A DNA stretch of 64,000 bases, taken from positions 1 to 64,000 of the forward strand of contig NZ_JFZB01000020.1 of NCBI RefSeq assembly GCF_000740785.1. The letters run 5' to 3'. A program made the position numbers and the translations under genes. Below, in pieces: positions 1 to 8,505 of the stretch. Each line of letters starts with the position of its first letter. The first letter of the stretch is position 1. This DNA is from Paenirhodobacter enshiensis (GTDB lineage Bacteria > Pseudomonadota > Alphaproteobacteria > Rhodobacterales > Rhodobacteraceae). The notes under the pieces were generated by a model that saw only the letters and a program-made list of their open reading frames with translations, was not told the DNA's origin and made no database searches.

Positions 1-88
1 AAGCGGCGAGCGCCGCGGCAAGCGCCGCTCCTGCCAGAAACCGTCCGCCCACGGCTGTCGCGCTGCGCCTTGCCAATCCGCCTGTCAT
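1..88 (-). CDS. Exported protein, N-terminal fragment (cut by window edge)
   Basis: Only the first 29 codons are inside the window, read leftwards from an ATG at 88-86. They give a short basic N-terminus (two adjacent arginines near residues 7-8) followed by an Ala/Gly/Leu-rich hydrophobic stretch, the look of a Sec or Tat signal peptide. A GGGAGG Shine-Dalgarno lies about 9 bases before the ATG, which supports a real start. The mature protein is outside the window, so no function can be given. It is transcribed away from hipBA. Confidence 0.6.
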   Translation of the reverse strand, partial: MTGGLARRSATAVGGRFLAGAALAAALAA

Positions 89-223
89 TTCCGATGTCCT
101 CCCGACACCTGCCCACGCCTGTCTGCGGACGCGGCCTGGTGCCGGCGTCCCGCGACCGTGGTCTAAGCCGCAATCGCGCCACCTGTCTTGCGCAAAAACG
201 ACAAGGGCAGCCCCGGGCGATGG

Positions 224-241
224 TTTCCAACATATTGGAAA
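224..241. promoter_or_regulatory. hipBA operator O1 (perfect palindrome)
   Basis: TTTCCAA-CATA-TTGGAAA is a perfect inverted repeat just upstream of the hipB promoter. It reads as TCC-N8-GGA, the spacing of the E. coli HipB operators (TATCC-N8-GGATA). This is the likely site for HipB-HipA autorepression. Confidence 0.7.
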
Positions 242-245
242 TTCC

Positions 246-275
246 TTGACTTCGCCGCCCCGCGACTGCCATATT
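246..275 (+). promoter_or_regulatory. hipBA promoter
   Basis: TTGACT (246-251) and CATATT (270-275) are separated by 18 bases. Transcription would begin at about 282, exactly the hipB ATG. There is no Shine-Dalgarno before that ATG, so a leaderless mRNA is likely. The promoter lies between two operator copies. Confidence 0.55.
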
Positions 276-291
276 TCCAATATGTCAGAAA
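274..291. promoter_or_regulatory. hipBA operator O2 (imperfect copy over the start codon)
   Basis: TTTCC-N8-AGAAA repeats the O1 pattern with one mismatch in the second arm. It begins 50 bp downstream of O1, covers the end of the -10 and includes the hipB ATG (282-284). Two helically phased sites flanking the promoter fit cooperative binding or looping by HipB. Confidence 0.5.
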
Positions 292-578
292 CGCCTCTGC
301 CCTCAACCGCCTCGGCCAGCGAGACGCTGGCCGCCCGCCTCGGCCAGATCATCCGCGCCGAGCGGCACCGTCAGGCGCTGCGGCTGGCCGATCTGTCGCT
401 GCTCAGCGGGGTCGCGGTCGCCACGTTGTCGGATCTGGAAAACGGCCGGCGCGATACCCGGTTGTCATCCTATCAGCGGGTGTTCGACGCCCTCGGGCTG
501 AGGGCCGAGGCGCTGGCCGGCCCGCAGCCGCCCGCCCCGGCCCCCGAAGCGGGCTACGATCTGGGCGATGCGCTGTGA
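282..578 (+). CDS. hipB: HipB-type antitoxin, XRE-family HTH regulator
   Basis: A 98-residue protein whose centre is a Cro/CI helix-turn-helix (about residues 20-75), with the recognition segment around LSLLSGVAVATLSDLENGRR. It is followed by a Pro/Ala-rich tail. HipB proteins bind operator DNA as dimers and neutralise the HipA kinase. I chose the ATG at 282 over an in-frame TTG at 246 because the TTG lies in the -35 element. The last codons overlap the start of hipA (GTGA), so the two are translationally coupled. The pairing with a full-length hipA makes the assignment firm. Confidence 0.88.
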   Translation: MSETPLPSTASASETLAARLGQIIRAERHRQALRLADLSLLSGVAVATLSDLENGRRDTRLSSYQRVFDALGLRAEALAGPQPPAPAPEAGYDLGDAL

Positions 579-1927
579 CCGGGGTCGCCGTCTTCTACGA
601 CCGGTTCGAACTGGGCACGATCGCGGTCGCGCCGGACGGGCGGCTGACGTTTCGCTACGATCCGCGCTGGCAAGGTGCCGGGGGGGCGTTTGCCGTCTCG
701 CTGACGCTGCCGCTCGGGCGCGACAGCCATCCGGACGCGCGGATCGCACCGTGGATCGCCAACCTGTTGCCCGAGGAGGCGCAGCTCGGCACGCTCGCCG
801 GGCGGCTGGGTCTGGCGCGGGCCGACAGTCTGGCGATCCTGCGCGAGATCGGTGGCGATACCGCGGGCGCGCTGTCCTTCGACGCCCCGTCCGAGCGCGC
901 CGCCTGGCGCTGGACGGCCCTGAGCGATCATTACGCCCGCCCCGATCCGGCCGCGGCGCTGGCACGGCATTTCGACGATCTGGCCGAGCGCCCCTTCCTG
1001 ATCGGCGAGGACGGGGTGCGGCTGTCGCTGGCCGGCGGGCAACGGAAATCGGCGCTGGCGGTGCTGGGCCCGGATGGCGGGCCGAAGCTCGGCCTGCCGG
1101 GGGCGGGCGACCGGCTGGCGATCCCGCGCAACGGCGCGCCCTCGACGGTGATCGTGAAGCCCGACAACCCGCATCTGCCCGGCATCGTCGAGAACGAGGC
1201 CTATTGTCTGGCCCTCGCCCATGCCATCGGCATCGAGGCGGCGCAGGCCGATATCGTGACGGCGGGCAACCGCAGCGCGCTGATCGTCGCGCGATACGAC
1301 CGTGCGCCGGGCCGCGACGGGCAGATCCTGCGCCGTCATCAGGAGGATCTGGCGCAGGCGCTCGGGGTGCTGCCGGGGCGCAAGTATCAGCGTGGCACGC
1401 TGCCCGGCCCCTCGGTCGCCGATCTGCTGGGGGTGGGCGGAGCGGGCTGGCAGGCGCGCTTCGACAGCCCCGCGACCCTGCCCGCGGGCGCGCGGGCGCG
1501 TCTGATCGACCAGCTGATCTTCAACATTCTCGTCGCGAATACCGATGCCCATGCGAAGAATTACTCGCTGCTTCTGGGGCCGGGCGATGCGGTTCGGATG
1601 GCGCCGCTTTACGATGTCTCGACGGTGCTGGCCTGGCCCTGGGTGAACCAGTATTTCGCCCAGAACATCGCCGGCCGGAAGCGCAAGCCCGGCGATATCG
1701 CGGGCCGGCACTGGGATGCGATCGCCGCCGAAGCCGGGCTGAACCCGCGCCAGATGCGGTTGCGGGTGGCGGCGATGGTGGACCGCATCGTCGCGAACGG
1801 GCCGGCAACCCTGCGCCGGCTGGAAGCGAGCCCCGGCGCAGACGCGGCGACGCTGCGCCACCTCGCGGCACTGATCGAGGCGAACGCGCTGCGCATCCTC
1901 GGCCGGCTGGACAGCGACGCGGACTGA
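575..1927 (+). CDS. hipA: HipA-type serine/threonine kinase toxin
   Basis: A 450-residue protein starting at a GTG that overlaps the hipB stop. HipA kinases phosphorylate a cytosolic target (glutamyl-tRNA synthetase in E. coli) and induce dormancy. Visible are an N-terminal HipA domain (about 1-110), the SLAGGQRKSAL segment (151-161) matching the autophosphorylation/activation loop, the catalytic NTDAHAKN motif (322-329) and the metal-binding APLYDVST motif (343-350). Length and motifs are those of an intact, active enzyme. There is no separate Shine-Dalgarno, consistent with coupling to hipB. It converges on cysW with 16 bp between the stops. The target in this organism is not known. Confidence 0.92.
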   Translation: MTGVAVFYDRFELGTIAVAPDGRLTFRYDPRWQGAGGAFAVSLTLPLGRDSHPDARIAPWIANLLPEEAQLGTLAGRLGLARADSLAILREIGGDTAGALSFDAPSERAAWRWTALSDHYARPDPAAALARHFDDLAERPFLIGEDGVRLSLAGGQRKSALAVLGPDGGPKLGLPGAGDRLAIPRNGAPSTVIVKPDNPHLPGIVENEAYCLALAHAIGIEAAQADIVTAGNRSALIVARYDRAPGRDGQILRRHQEDLAQALGVLPGRKYQRGTLPGPSVADLLGVGGAGWQARFDSPATLPAGARARLIDQLIFNILVANTDAHAKNYSLLLGPGDAVRMAPLYDVSTVLAWPWVNQYFAQNIAGRKRKPGDIAGRHWDAIAAEAGLNPRQMRLRVAAMVDRIVANGPATLRRLEASPGADAATLRHLAALIEANALRILGRLDSDAD

Positions 1928-1943
1928 GCCGGGCGCGGCACGC

Positions 1944-2783
1944 TCAGCGCCGGCGCGCCTCCATCGCGGCCTTCAGCACCAGCACCACCAGCGCCAGAAG
2001 CGTCAGCACAGCCGCCGCCGCGAAGGCGCCGACGATGTTCAGATCGTTGAACAGAAGCTCGATCTGCAGCGGCAATGTCATGGTCTGGCCGCGGATCATC
2101 CCCGACACCACCGAGACGGCGCCGAACTCTCCGACCGCGCGCGCGCCGCACAGCACCGCGCCGTAAAGCAGCGCCCACCGGATGTTCGGCAGCGTCACCC
2201 GCCGGAATATCTGCCAGCCCGAAGCCCCGAGCGTCACCGCCGCCTCTTCCTGCTCCGATCCCTGCGCCTGCATCAGCGGCAGCACCTCGCGCATCACGAA
2301 AGGCGCGGTCACGAACAGCGTCACCAGCACGATCCCCGGCAGCGCGAACAGCACCTTGAGGTCGAGCGCCATGAGCCAGGGCCCGACCAGCCCGTTGCGG
2401 CCGTAAAGCAGCAGATAGCAGATGCCCGCGATGATCGGCGAAATCGAGAACGGGATCTCGATCAGCGTCAGCAGCGCCTTGCGTCCCGGAAAGCGGAACC
2501 GCGCGATGGCCCAGGCGGCGGCGATGCCGAAGGCCATGTTGACCGGCACGACGATCACCGCGACCAGCGCTGTCAGCCCGATGGCGTGCAGCGTCCCGGG
2601 ATCGAGGACGTTGTGCGCGAACGCCCCCCACCCCGCCCCGAAGGCCCGCGCGAAGATATACAGCAGCGGCACCAGCACAAAGCCCGCCGTCAGCACCAGC
2701 GCAAGGCCGATCAGCGCGCGTTCCACCCCCCGGCGCGGCCGCGGTGCCAGCGCCCCCGGCGCGGATGTCCCGGTCGTGCTCAT
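1944..2783 (-). CDS. cysW: Sulfate/thiosulfate ABC transporter permease CysW
   Basis: A 279-residue inner-membrane protein with about six hydrophobic segments. The cytoplasmic EAA loop is visible as EEAAVTLGASGWQIFRRVTLP, and ARAVGEFGAVSVVSG is typical of the sulfate/molybdate permease family. It pairs with CysT to form the channel energised by CysA. The start ATG overlaps the cysT stop (ATGA). It is the last gene of cysA-sbp-cysT-cysW. Confidence 0.93.
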   Translation of the reverse strand: MSTTGTSAPGALAPRPRRGVERALIGLALVLTAGFVLVPLLYIFARAFGAGWGAFAHNVLDPGTLHAIGLTALVAVIVVPVNMAFGIAAAWAIARFRFPGRKALLTLIEIPFSISPIIAGICYLLLYGRNGLVGPWLMALDLKVLFALPGIVLVTLFVTAPFVMREVLPLMQAQGSEQEEAAVTLGASGWQIFRRVTLPNIRWALLYGAVLCGARAVGEFGAVSVVSGMIRGQTMTLPLQIELLFNDLNIVGAFAAAAVLTLLALVVLVLKAAMEARRR

Positions 2784-3652
2784 GCCGTCGCCCCCTTGTA
2801 GCGCAGCGCCCGCGCCTGCAGCAGGTTCGACACCCCGAGCAGCACCAGCGCGATCGCCAGCAGCACCAGCGCGATCGCCGAGGCGCCGTTGTAATCGTAT
2901 TCCTCCAGCCGGATCACCGCGAGGAGCGAGGCGATCTCGGTCTGCATCGGCAGGTTGCCGGCGATGAAGACCACGGCCCCGAATTCCCCGAGCGAGCGCG
3001 CGAAGCTGAGCGTGACCCCGGTCATAAAGGCCGGCAGGATCGCCGGGAACACCACCTTGCGGAAGATCGTGAAGGACGAGGCCCCGAGCGTCGCCGCCGC
3101 CTGCTCGTATTGCGGATCGAGATCCTCGAGCACCGGCTGCACCGTGCGCACGACGAACGGGATCGAGGTGAACGACATCGCCAGCGCAACGCCCCAGATC
3201 GTATAGACGACCTTGATCCCCATCGGTTCGAGGATCGCCCCATACCAGCCATTGCCCGCGAACAGCGCCGAAAGCGCAAGACCCGCGACCGCGGTGGGCA
3301 GCGCGAAGGGAATGTCCATCAGCGCATCGACGATCCGCTTGCCGGGGAATTCGCAGCGCACCAGAACCCAGGCCATCAACAGCCCGTAAAGCGCGTTGAA
3401 CACCGTCGCCATCGCCGCGGCGCTCAGCGTCAGGCGCAGCGCGGCGAAGGTGCGCGGCGCGGTGACGATGGCCCAGAACCGTTCCGGGCCGATCTCGGCC
3501 CCCTTCAGCACCAGCGCGATCACCGGCAACAGCACGATCACGCACACATAGCTGAGCGTGACGCCCATCGTCAGCCCGAAGCCGGGCAGCACGCGCTTGT
3601 GACGCACCGGCCGTGCCGATGCGCCCGCGTCAATGTTCGCAAGGCTGCTCAT
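2780..3652 (-). CDS. cysT: Sulfate/thiosulfate ABC transporter permease CysT
   Basis: A 290-residue polytopic inner-membrane protein, homologous to CysW. It carries the EAA loop EQAAATLGASSFTIFRKVVFP and the family signature RSLGEFGAVVFIAGN. It forms the translocation pore with CysW. It lies 22 bp after sbp and overlaps cysW by 4 bp, so it is co-transcribed and coupled. Confidence 0.93.
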   Translation of the reverse strand: MSSLANIDAGASARPVRHKRVLPGFGLTMGVTLSYVCVIVLLPVIALVLKGAEIGPERFWAIVTAPRTFAALRLTLSAAAMATVFNALYGLLMAWVLVRCEFPGKRIVDALMDIPFALPTAVAGLALSALFAGNGWYGAILEPMGIKVVYTIWGVALAMSFTSIPFVVRTVQPVLEDLDPQYEQAAATLGASSFTIFRKVVFPAILPAFMTGVTLSFARSLGEFGAVVFIAGNLPMQTEIASLLAVIRLEEYDYNGASAIALVLLAIALVLLGVSNLLQARALRYKGATA

Positions 3653-3674
3653 GCCCGTGCCATCGCCGTCATGT

Positions 3675-4673
3675 TCACTGGTTCGCGAACAGCTTGTCGA
3701 GGATCCCGCCCTCGGCGAAATGGGTCTTGTTGAGCTTGTCCCAGCCGCCGAACTCGTCCTCGACGGTGACCAGCTTCACCTCGGGGAAACGGTCGGCGAA
3801 CTCGGCCTTCACCGCCGGATCGTTCACCCGGTAATAGTTCCGCGCCAGGATGCGCTGACCTTCGGGGGCGTAAAGGAAGTTCAGATAGGCTTTCGAGACC
3901 TCTTCGCTTTTCGCCTTCTTCGCGTTCTCGCTGACCACCGCCACCGGGAATTCCGCCAGAACGCTGATCGAGGGGGTGACGCGCTCGAACCCCTTGTCGG
4001 CATAAAGCGCCGAGATACCGCCGGTCTCCGCCTCGAAGGTCACCAGCACGTCGCCGATGTCCTTCTCGGCGAAAGTGGTGGTCGCGGCGCGCCCGCCGGT
4101 CTCGAACACCGGAACGTTGGCGAACAGCTTCTTCACGAAGTCCTGCGCCTTCGCGTCGTCATGGCCGTATTTTTCCAGCGCATAGGCATAGGCGGCGAGA
4201 TAGGTATAGCGCGCGTTCCCCGAGGTCTTGGGGTTCGGGAAGATCACCTTCACATCGGCGCGCACCAGATCGTCCCAATCCTTGATCGCCTTGGGATTGC
4301 CCTTGCGCACCAGGAAGGACGGCAGCGAATAGTAAGGCGAGGCGTTGTTCGGGAAGGCCTCGCGCCAGGTCTTGTCGACCAGACCGCCATTCGCCAGAAC
4401 GTCGATGTCGGTCACCTGATTGAAGGTCACCACATCGGCCGGCAGCCCTTCGAGGATGGCGCGCGCCTGCTTCGACGAACCGGCATGAGACTGATCGACG
4501 CTCACGTCGCGGCCGGTCTGCTCCTTCCACGCCTTCGCGAAGGCGGGGTTGATCTGCTGGAACAGCTCGCGCGAGATGTCATAGGAGACGTTGAGGATCT
4601 TGTCCTGTGCCGAGGCCATGGCCGGGAAGGCCAGCCCGAGGGCCAGCGCGGCGGCAACGATACGGTGTTTCAT
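3675..4673 (-). CDS. sbp: Sulfate/thiosulfate-binding periplasmic protein
   Basis: A 332-residue precursor with a clear Sec signal peptide (MKHRIVAAALALGLAFPAMASA, cut about residue 22). The mature protein starts with the family pattern LNVSYDISRELFQQINPAF and contains SHAGSSKQARAILEG and VTFNQVTDIDVL, typical of Sbp/CysP. It delivers sulfate or thiosulfate to CysTW. Its ATG overlaps the cysA stop. Sequence alone does not settle sulfate versus thiosulfate preference. Confidence 0.92.
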   Translation of the reverse strand: MKHRIVAAALALGLAFPAMASAQDKILNVSYDISRELFQQINPAFAKAWKEQTGRDVSVDQSHAGSSKQARAILEGLPADVVTFNQVTDIDVLANGGLVDKTWREAFPNNASPYYSLPSFLVRKGNPKAIKDWDDLVRADVKVIFPNPKTSGNARYTYLAAYAYALEKYGHDDAKAQDFVKKLFANVPVFETGGRAATTTFAEKDIGDVLVTFEAETGGISALYADKGFERVTPSISVLAEFPVAVVSENAKKAKSEEVSKAYLNFLYAPEGQRILARNYYRVNDPAVKAEFADRFPEVKLVTVEDEFGGWDKLNKTHFAEGGILDKLFANQ

Positions 4674-5809
4674 CTGGTGAATTCCTTGCTGAGAGCGGTC
4701 TGGCGACCGGCATCGGGGTCATGTGCCGTGGCAAAGGCTCCGGCAGCGGATTGGGAAAGCGGTTCGGTGCGGGCGAACAGCCGCCCGGCCTCGGGGCGCA
4801 GGCGCACATGCCCGCCCTCGGCCAGCCCCGCGGGGGCGAGGCGGCGGGGGATCTCGATCTCGACCTCGGTCCCGCCGGCGCCGTCGGTCAGCAGCAGCCG
4901 CAGCATCGCCCCGGTCGAGGCGATCGTGCGGATCGTGAAGCGCCCCTCCGGGTCGGGCACGGGGGTGATGTCGGACGGGCGCAGGAACAACGTCGCGGCA
5001 CCGTCGGCCATCGCCACCCGCGCCAGCGCCGAGGCGTCGATCCCCGGTGCCTCGGCCCGCCCGGCACGAAGCGTCACCGGCAGCTCGACCGTCATGCCCA
5101 GGAACCGCGCCACGAAGGGCGAGGCGGGATGGTCGTGGATCTCCTCGGGAGAGCCGGTCTGCTCGATCCGGCCGGCGCCCATCACCACCACGCGGTCAGC
5201 GAGTTCGAAGGCCTCTTCCTGATCGTGGGTCACGAAGACGGTGGTCGTTCCGGCCTGCACCAGCACCTCGCGCAGCCAGCGCCGCAGATCGCGCCGCACC
5301 TGCGCATCGAGCGCGCCGAACGGTTCGTCGAGCAGCAACAGTTGCGGCGAGATCGCCATCGCCCGGCCAAGCGCGACGCGCTGGCGCTGACCGCCCGACA
5401 GCTCTGCCGGATAGCGCCCGGCAAGCTGCGGGATCTGCAGAAAGCCGAGCAGTTCCTGAACCTTGTCGGCGATCTGGCGCGGCGAGGGGCGGGTCGCGCG
5501 CGGCAGCACCGTCAGCCCGAAGGCGATATTCTCGGCCACCGTCATATGCGCGAACAGCGCGTAGTGCTGGAACACGAAGCCGATCCGGCGCTCTTGCGCA
5601 CGCTTCGGCAGCCAGTCCTCGCCATTCACCTCAAGGGTGCCGGCATCGGGCCAGTCGAGCCCGGCGATGATCTTCAGCAGCGTCGTCTTGCCCGATCCCG
5701 ACGGGCCCAGAAGCGCCACCAGCTCGCCGCGCGCGACCGTCAGGTCGATGCCGCGCAGCACCTCCGTTGCGCCGAAGCGCCGGCTCATATGGGCGATGGT
5801 CATCGACAT
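4670..5809 (-). CDS. cysA: Sulfate/thiosulfate ABC transporter ATP-binding protein CysA
   Basis: A 379-residue ABC ATPase: Walker A GPSGSGKTT, signature LSGGQRQRV, Walker B LLLLDEP and the switch histidine in FVTHDQEEA. A C-terminal extension of about 140 residues looks like a TOBE-type regulatory domain. I chose the ATG at 5809 because AGAAGG lies about 9 bases upstream; an in-frame ATG 27 bases earlier lacks this support. It is the first gene of the operon, an order different from enteric cysPTWA. Loss would affect assimilation of sulfate into cysteine. Confidence 0.92.
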   Translation of the reverse strand: MSMTIAHMSRRFGATEVLRGIDLTVARGELVALLGPSGSGKTTLLKIIAGLDWPDAGTLEVNGEDWLPKRAQERRIGFVFQHYALFAHMTVAENIAFGLTVLPRATRPSPRQIADKVQELLGFLQIPQLAGRYPAELSGGQRQRVALGRAMAISPQLLLLDEPFGALDAQVRRDLRRWLREVLVQAGTTTVFVTHDQEEAFELADRVVVMGAGRIEQTGSPEEIHDHPASPFVARFLGMTVELPVTLRAGRAEAPGIDASALARVAMADGAATLFLRPSDITPVPDPEGRFTIRTIASTGAMLRLLLTDGAGGTEVEIEIPRRLAPAGLAEGGHVRLRPEAGRLFARTEPLSQSAAGAFATAHDPDAGRQTALSKEFTR

Positions 5810-5897
5810 CGGAACGTCCCTTCTGTGAGGCCCCAACCTAGTCCGGGAGGACGGGCCGCCTCAATGAAAGGGAAAAGGCGAATTATCATCGCGAAAG

Positions 5898-5910
5898 AGA
5901 ATAATATTCT
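5898..5910. promoter_or_regulatory. Candidate operator upstream of cysA
   Basis: AGAAT-AAT-ATTCT is a perfect 13-bp inverted repeat in an AT-rich patch about 90 bp upstream of the cysA start. A sulfur-responsive regulator is plausible, but none is encoded nearby and I do not recognise the site. Confidence 0.35.
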
Positions 5911-5929
5911 ACCGTATTCCGCGCGGATC

Positions 5930-5950
5930 GGGGGGCGCAGGCCGCCCCCC
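5930..5950. terminator. GC-rich hairpin between the zinc and sulfate operons
   Basis: GGGGGGCG and CGCCCCCC pair around a 5-base loop, 37 bp past the stop of the zinc-binding protein gene. There is no T-run on the leftward strand, so it may be a weak or Rho-assisted terminator. Confidence 0.4.
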
Positions 5951-5986
5951 GTGGGTGCATTCACATGAAAAGAATGCGCTTTTGGG

Positions 5987-6919
5987 TCACTTCAGTGCGG
6001 CTGCGAACATCGAGATGTTGTTGTTCATCATGTCGAGATAGGTCGGCGCCGGGCCGTCGGCGGGCGAAAGCGCATCGGAATAGACCGTGCCGCCGATCTT
6101 CGTGCCGGTCTCGCGCGCGATCTGCTCGATCAGGCGCGGGTCGGTGATGTTCTCCATGAAAATCGCCGGAGTTTTCTCGGTGCGGATCTGGTCGATCAGC
6201 TTCGCCACATCCTGGGCCGAGGCCTCGGAGTCGGTCGACAGGCCTTCGGGCGCCTCGAAGGTCAGCCCGTAGGCATGGCCGAAATAGCCGAAGGCATCAT
6301 GCGAGGTGATGACGGTGCGGTTGGCCTCGGGGATCGTCGCCACGACCTCGCGGATATGGGCGTCGAGCGCCTTGAGCTTCGCCTCATAGGCGGCGGCATT
6401 GGCCTTGTAGGCCCCGGCATTCGCCGGATCGGCCTTTTCCAGCGCGGCGGCGATGTTGGCGACGTAGATTTCGGCGTTCGGCACGCTCTGCCAGGCGTGG
6501 GGGTCCTCGATGTGATGGTGGTGACCGTTGTTCTCCCCGGCTTCCTCGGCCTCCTCGCGGGTGAATTCGAGCGGCTTGACGCCTTGCGAAACCGTCACCA
6601 CCGAGGCCTTCGTGCCCGAGGCCGAGACCAGACGATCCATCCAGCCCTCCATGTGCAGCCCGTTGACGAAGACGAGCTTCGCCGCCGCCAGCGCCTTCGC
6701 GTCCTCGGGCGTCGGCTGATAGACATGGGCATCGCCATCGACCGGCACCAGCGTGGTGACGGTGACATGATCGCCCCCCACCTGATGCACCAGATCGCCG
6801 ATGACCGAGAAGGTCGCGACCACCTTCACCGGCTCGGCCGCCAGCGCGCCCCCGGCCAGCACCAGCGTCAGCGCGGCGGAACCGAGGATCGAACCGATCA
6901 GGGAACGACGTGTCTGCAT
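5987..6919 (-). CDS. Zinc ABC transporter substrate-binding protein (ZnuA/AztC-like)
   Basis: A 310-residue cluster A-I metal-binding protein with an N-terminal signal peptide (about residues 1-28). Likely metal ligands are H65 (DGDAHVYQP), H141 (EDPHAW), H207 (SHDAF) and D282 (SDALS), the His3-Asp set seen in zinc binders. A short acidic/His loop (about 121-138, with four consecutive histidines) resembles the zinc-sensing loop of ZnuA. It is last in the operon after permease and ATPase genes. The Zur-like box upstream of the operon favours zinc over manganese. No AztD-like chaperone gene follows. Confidence 0.88.
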   Translation of the reverse strand: MQTRRSLIGSILGSAALTLVLAGGALAAEPVKVVATFSVIGDLVHQVGGDHVTVTTLVPVDGDAHVYQPTPEDAKALAAAKLVFVNGLHMEGWMDRLVSASGTKASVVTVSQGVKPLEFTREEAEEAGENNGHHHHIEDPHAWQSVPNAEIYVANIAAALEKADPANAGAYKANAAAYEAKLKALDAHIREVVATIPEANRTVITSHDAFGYFGHAYGLTFEAPEGLSTDSEASAQDVAKLIDQIRTEKTPAIFMENITDPRLIEQIARETGTKIGGTVYSDALSPADGPAPTYLDMMNNNISMFAAALK

Positions 6920-6931
6920 GGGAGTATCCTT

Positions 6932-7792
6932 TCAGTTGTGGAAATGTTTACCCGGACGCAGCCGCGGCACGATGCCGCCCGCGCGTCCGAAGATCAGCGA
7001 AATCAGGTAGATCGCCCCGGCCGAGAGGGTGATCGCCGGCCCCGATGGCAATCCCCAGTGGAACGAGCCGAGGAGCCCCGCGGCCGAGGAGGCGAGCCCG
7101 ATCAGCACCGCGAGCACCGTCATCGTGCCGAGGCGATGGCTCCAGAACCGGGCGGCGAGGCCGGGCAGGATCATCATCCCCACCGACATCAGCGTGCCGA
7201 GCGCCTGGAACCCCGCGACGAGGTTCACCACCACGAGGCCGAGGAAGACGAAATGCACCGGCCCGCTCCAGCGGCTGACGAGGCGCAGAAACCCCGGATC
7301 GACGCATTCGAGGACCAGCGGCCGCCAGATCAGCGCGAGCACCAGCAACGTCACCGTCGCCGTCGCGCACAGCAGCCTCAGCGCCCCGTCGTCGAGCGCG
7401 AGCACCGAGCCGAACAGGATATGCATCAGATCGACGCTCGATCCCCTCAGCGAAACCAGCAGCACCCCGAGCGCCAGCGAGATCAGGTAGAAGGCGGCGA
7501 GCGAGGCGTCCTCGCGCTGCCCGGTCAGCCGGGTGACGGCGCCCGTCAGCATCGCGACGATCACGCCCGCGACGATGCCGCCGACCGTCATCGCCCCGAG
7601 CGACAGCCCCGAGACCAGGAACCCCACCGCGACGCCGGGAAGGATCGCGTGCGACATCGCATCGCCCATCAGGCTCATCCGGCGCAGCGTCAGGAAGCAG
7701 CCGACCGGCGCCGCGCTGACCGAGATCGCCGCGCAGCCAAGCGCCGCGCGCTGCATGAAGGCGTAATCGAAGAAGCTGGACAACAGGCTCAT
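6932..7792 (-). CDS. Zinc ABC transporter permease (ZnuB/ABC-3 family)
   Basis: A 286-residue integral membrane protein with about eight hydrophobic segments. GCFLTLRRMSLMGDAMSHAILPGVA near the N-terminus is the hallmark of ABC-3 (ZnuB/MntB) permeases. It forms the homodimeric channel for the metal. It overlaps the ATPase gene by 4 bp and lies 12 bp before the binding-protein gene. Confidence 0.9.
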   Translation of the reverse strand: MSLLSSFFDYAFMQRAALGCAAISVSAAPVGCFLTLRRMSLMGDAMSHAILPGVAVGFLVSGLSLGAMTVGGIVAGVIVAMLTGAVTRLTGQREDASLAAFYLISLALGVLLVSLRGSSVDLMHILFGSVLALDDGALRLLCATATVTLLVLALIWRPLVLECVDPGFLRLVSRWSGPVHFVFLGLVVVNLVAGFQALGTLMSVGMMILPGLAARFWSHRLGTMTVLAVLIGLASSAAGLLGSFHWGLPSGPAITLSAGAIYLISLIFGRAGGIVPRLRPGKHFHN

Positions 7793-8505
7793 GCCGCATC
7801 CCTCCGCCGCGCGGTGTCGGAGGCCAGAACGAGGCGCGCGCGGGCGAGGTTCGCCTCGCTCAGCACCTCGCGGGCCGGACCTTGGGCGATCTTCTCGCGC
7901 GCGATCAGCAGCGCCTCGGGGAAGGTGCGGCGCACGAGGTCAAGGTCGTGCATCACCGCGACGACGGTGCGCCCCTCGGCCTGCCAGCGCAGCAAAAGCG
8001 CGGTCAGCTCCTCGGTGGTGCGGGCGTCGACGGCGGCGAAAGGCTCGTCCAGAAGGCACAGTTCGGCGTCTTGCAGCATCAGCCGGGCGAACAGAACGCG
8101 CTGCATCTGCCCGCCCGAAAGCGCGCTCAGCGGCCGCGCGCCGAAGCCCGGCAGACCGACGGCGGCGAGCGCCTCGGCGACCTGGGCGCGGCCCTTGCGG
8201 CCGAGCGCGCCGAAAGCGCCGATCTTCGCCCACAGTCCCATCGCCACGAAGCCCGTCACGTCGATCGGGAAGGCGCGGTCGATCTCGGCCTGCTGCGGCA
8301 GCCAGCCGATGCGGCGGGTGTCGACGCGGAGACCGCCCTCGGCGCTGGCGATGGGCTCGCCGGCGATGGCGCGAATGAGCGTCGTCTTGCCCGCCCCGTT
8401 CGGCCCGACCAGCGCGATCAGCGATCCGCGGTCGATCCGGCCGGTGAGGTGATGCACCGCCGGCTCGCGGTCATAGGCGAGGGTGAGGTCGTCGAAGGCG
8501 ATCAT
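7789..8505 (-). CDS. Zinc ABC transporter ATP-binding protein (ZnuC-like)
   Basis: A 238-residue ABC ATPase: Walker A GPNGAGKTT, signature LSGGQMQRV, Walker B LCLLDEP, and AVMHDLDLV. I place the start at the ATG at 8505, which gives the normal family length and overlaps the small upstream gene by 4 bp (ATGA). The longer in-frame reading to 8778 is translated from another gene's sequence and the promoter. It energises the ABC-3 permease. Confidence 0.9.
   Translation of the reverse strand: MIAFDDLTLAYDREPAVHHLTGRIDRGSLIALVGPNGAGKTTLIRAIAGEPIASAEGGLRVDTRRIGWLPQQAEIDRAFPIDVTGFVAMGLWAKIGAFGALGRKGRAQVAEALAAVGLPGFGARPLSALSGGQMQRVLFARLMLQDAELCLLDEPFAAVDARTTEELTALLLRWQAEGRTVVAVMHDLDLVRRTFPEALLIAREKIAQGPAREVLSEANLARARLVLASDTARRRDAA

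Noticed and set aside
188-575. A hipA start upstream of the GTG at 575
   Set aside because: The extra residues overlap hipB in another frame and are Arg/Pro/Gly-rich without the HipA fold. The GTG at 575 overlaps the hipB stop and starts the known domain.
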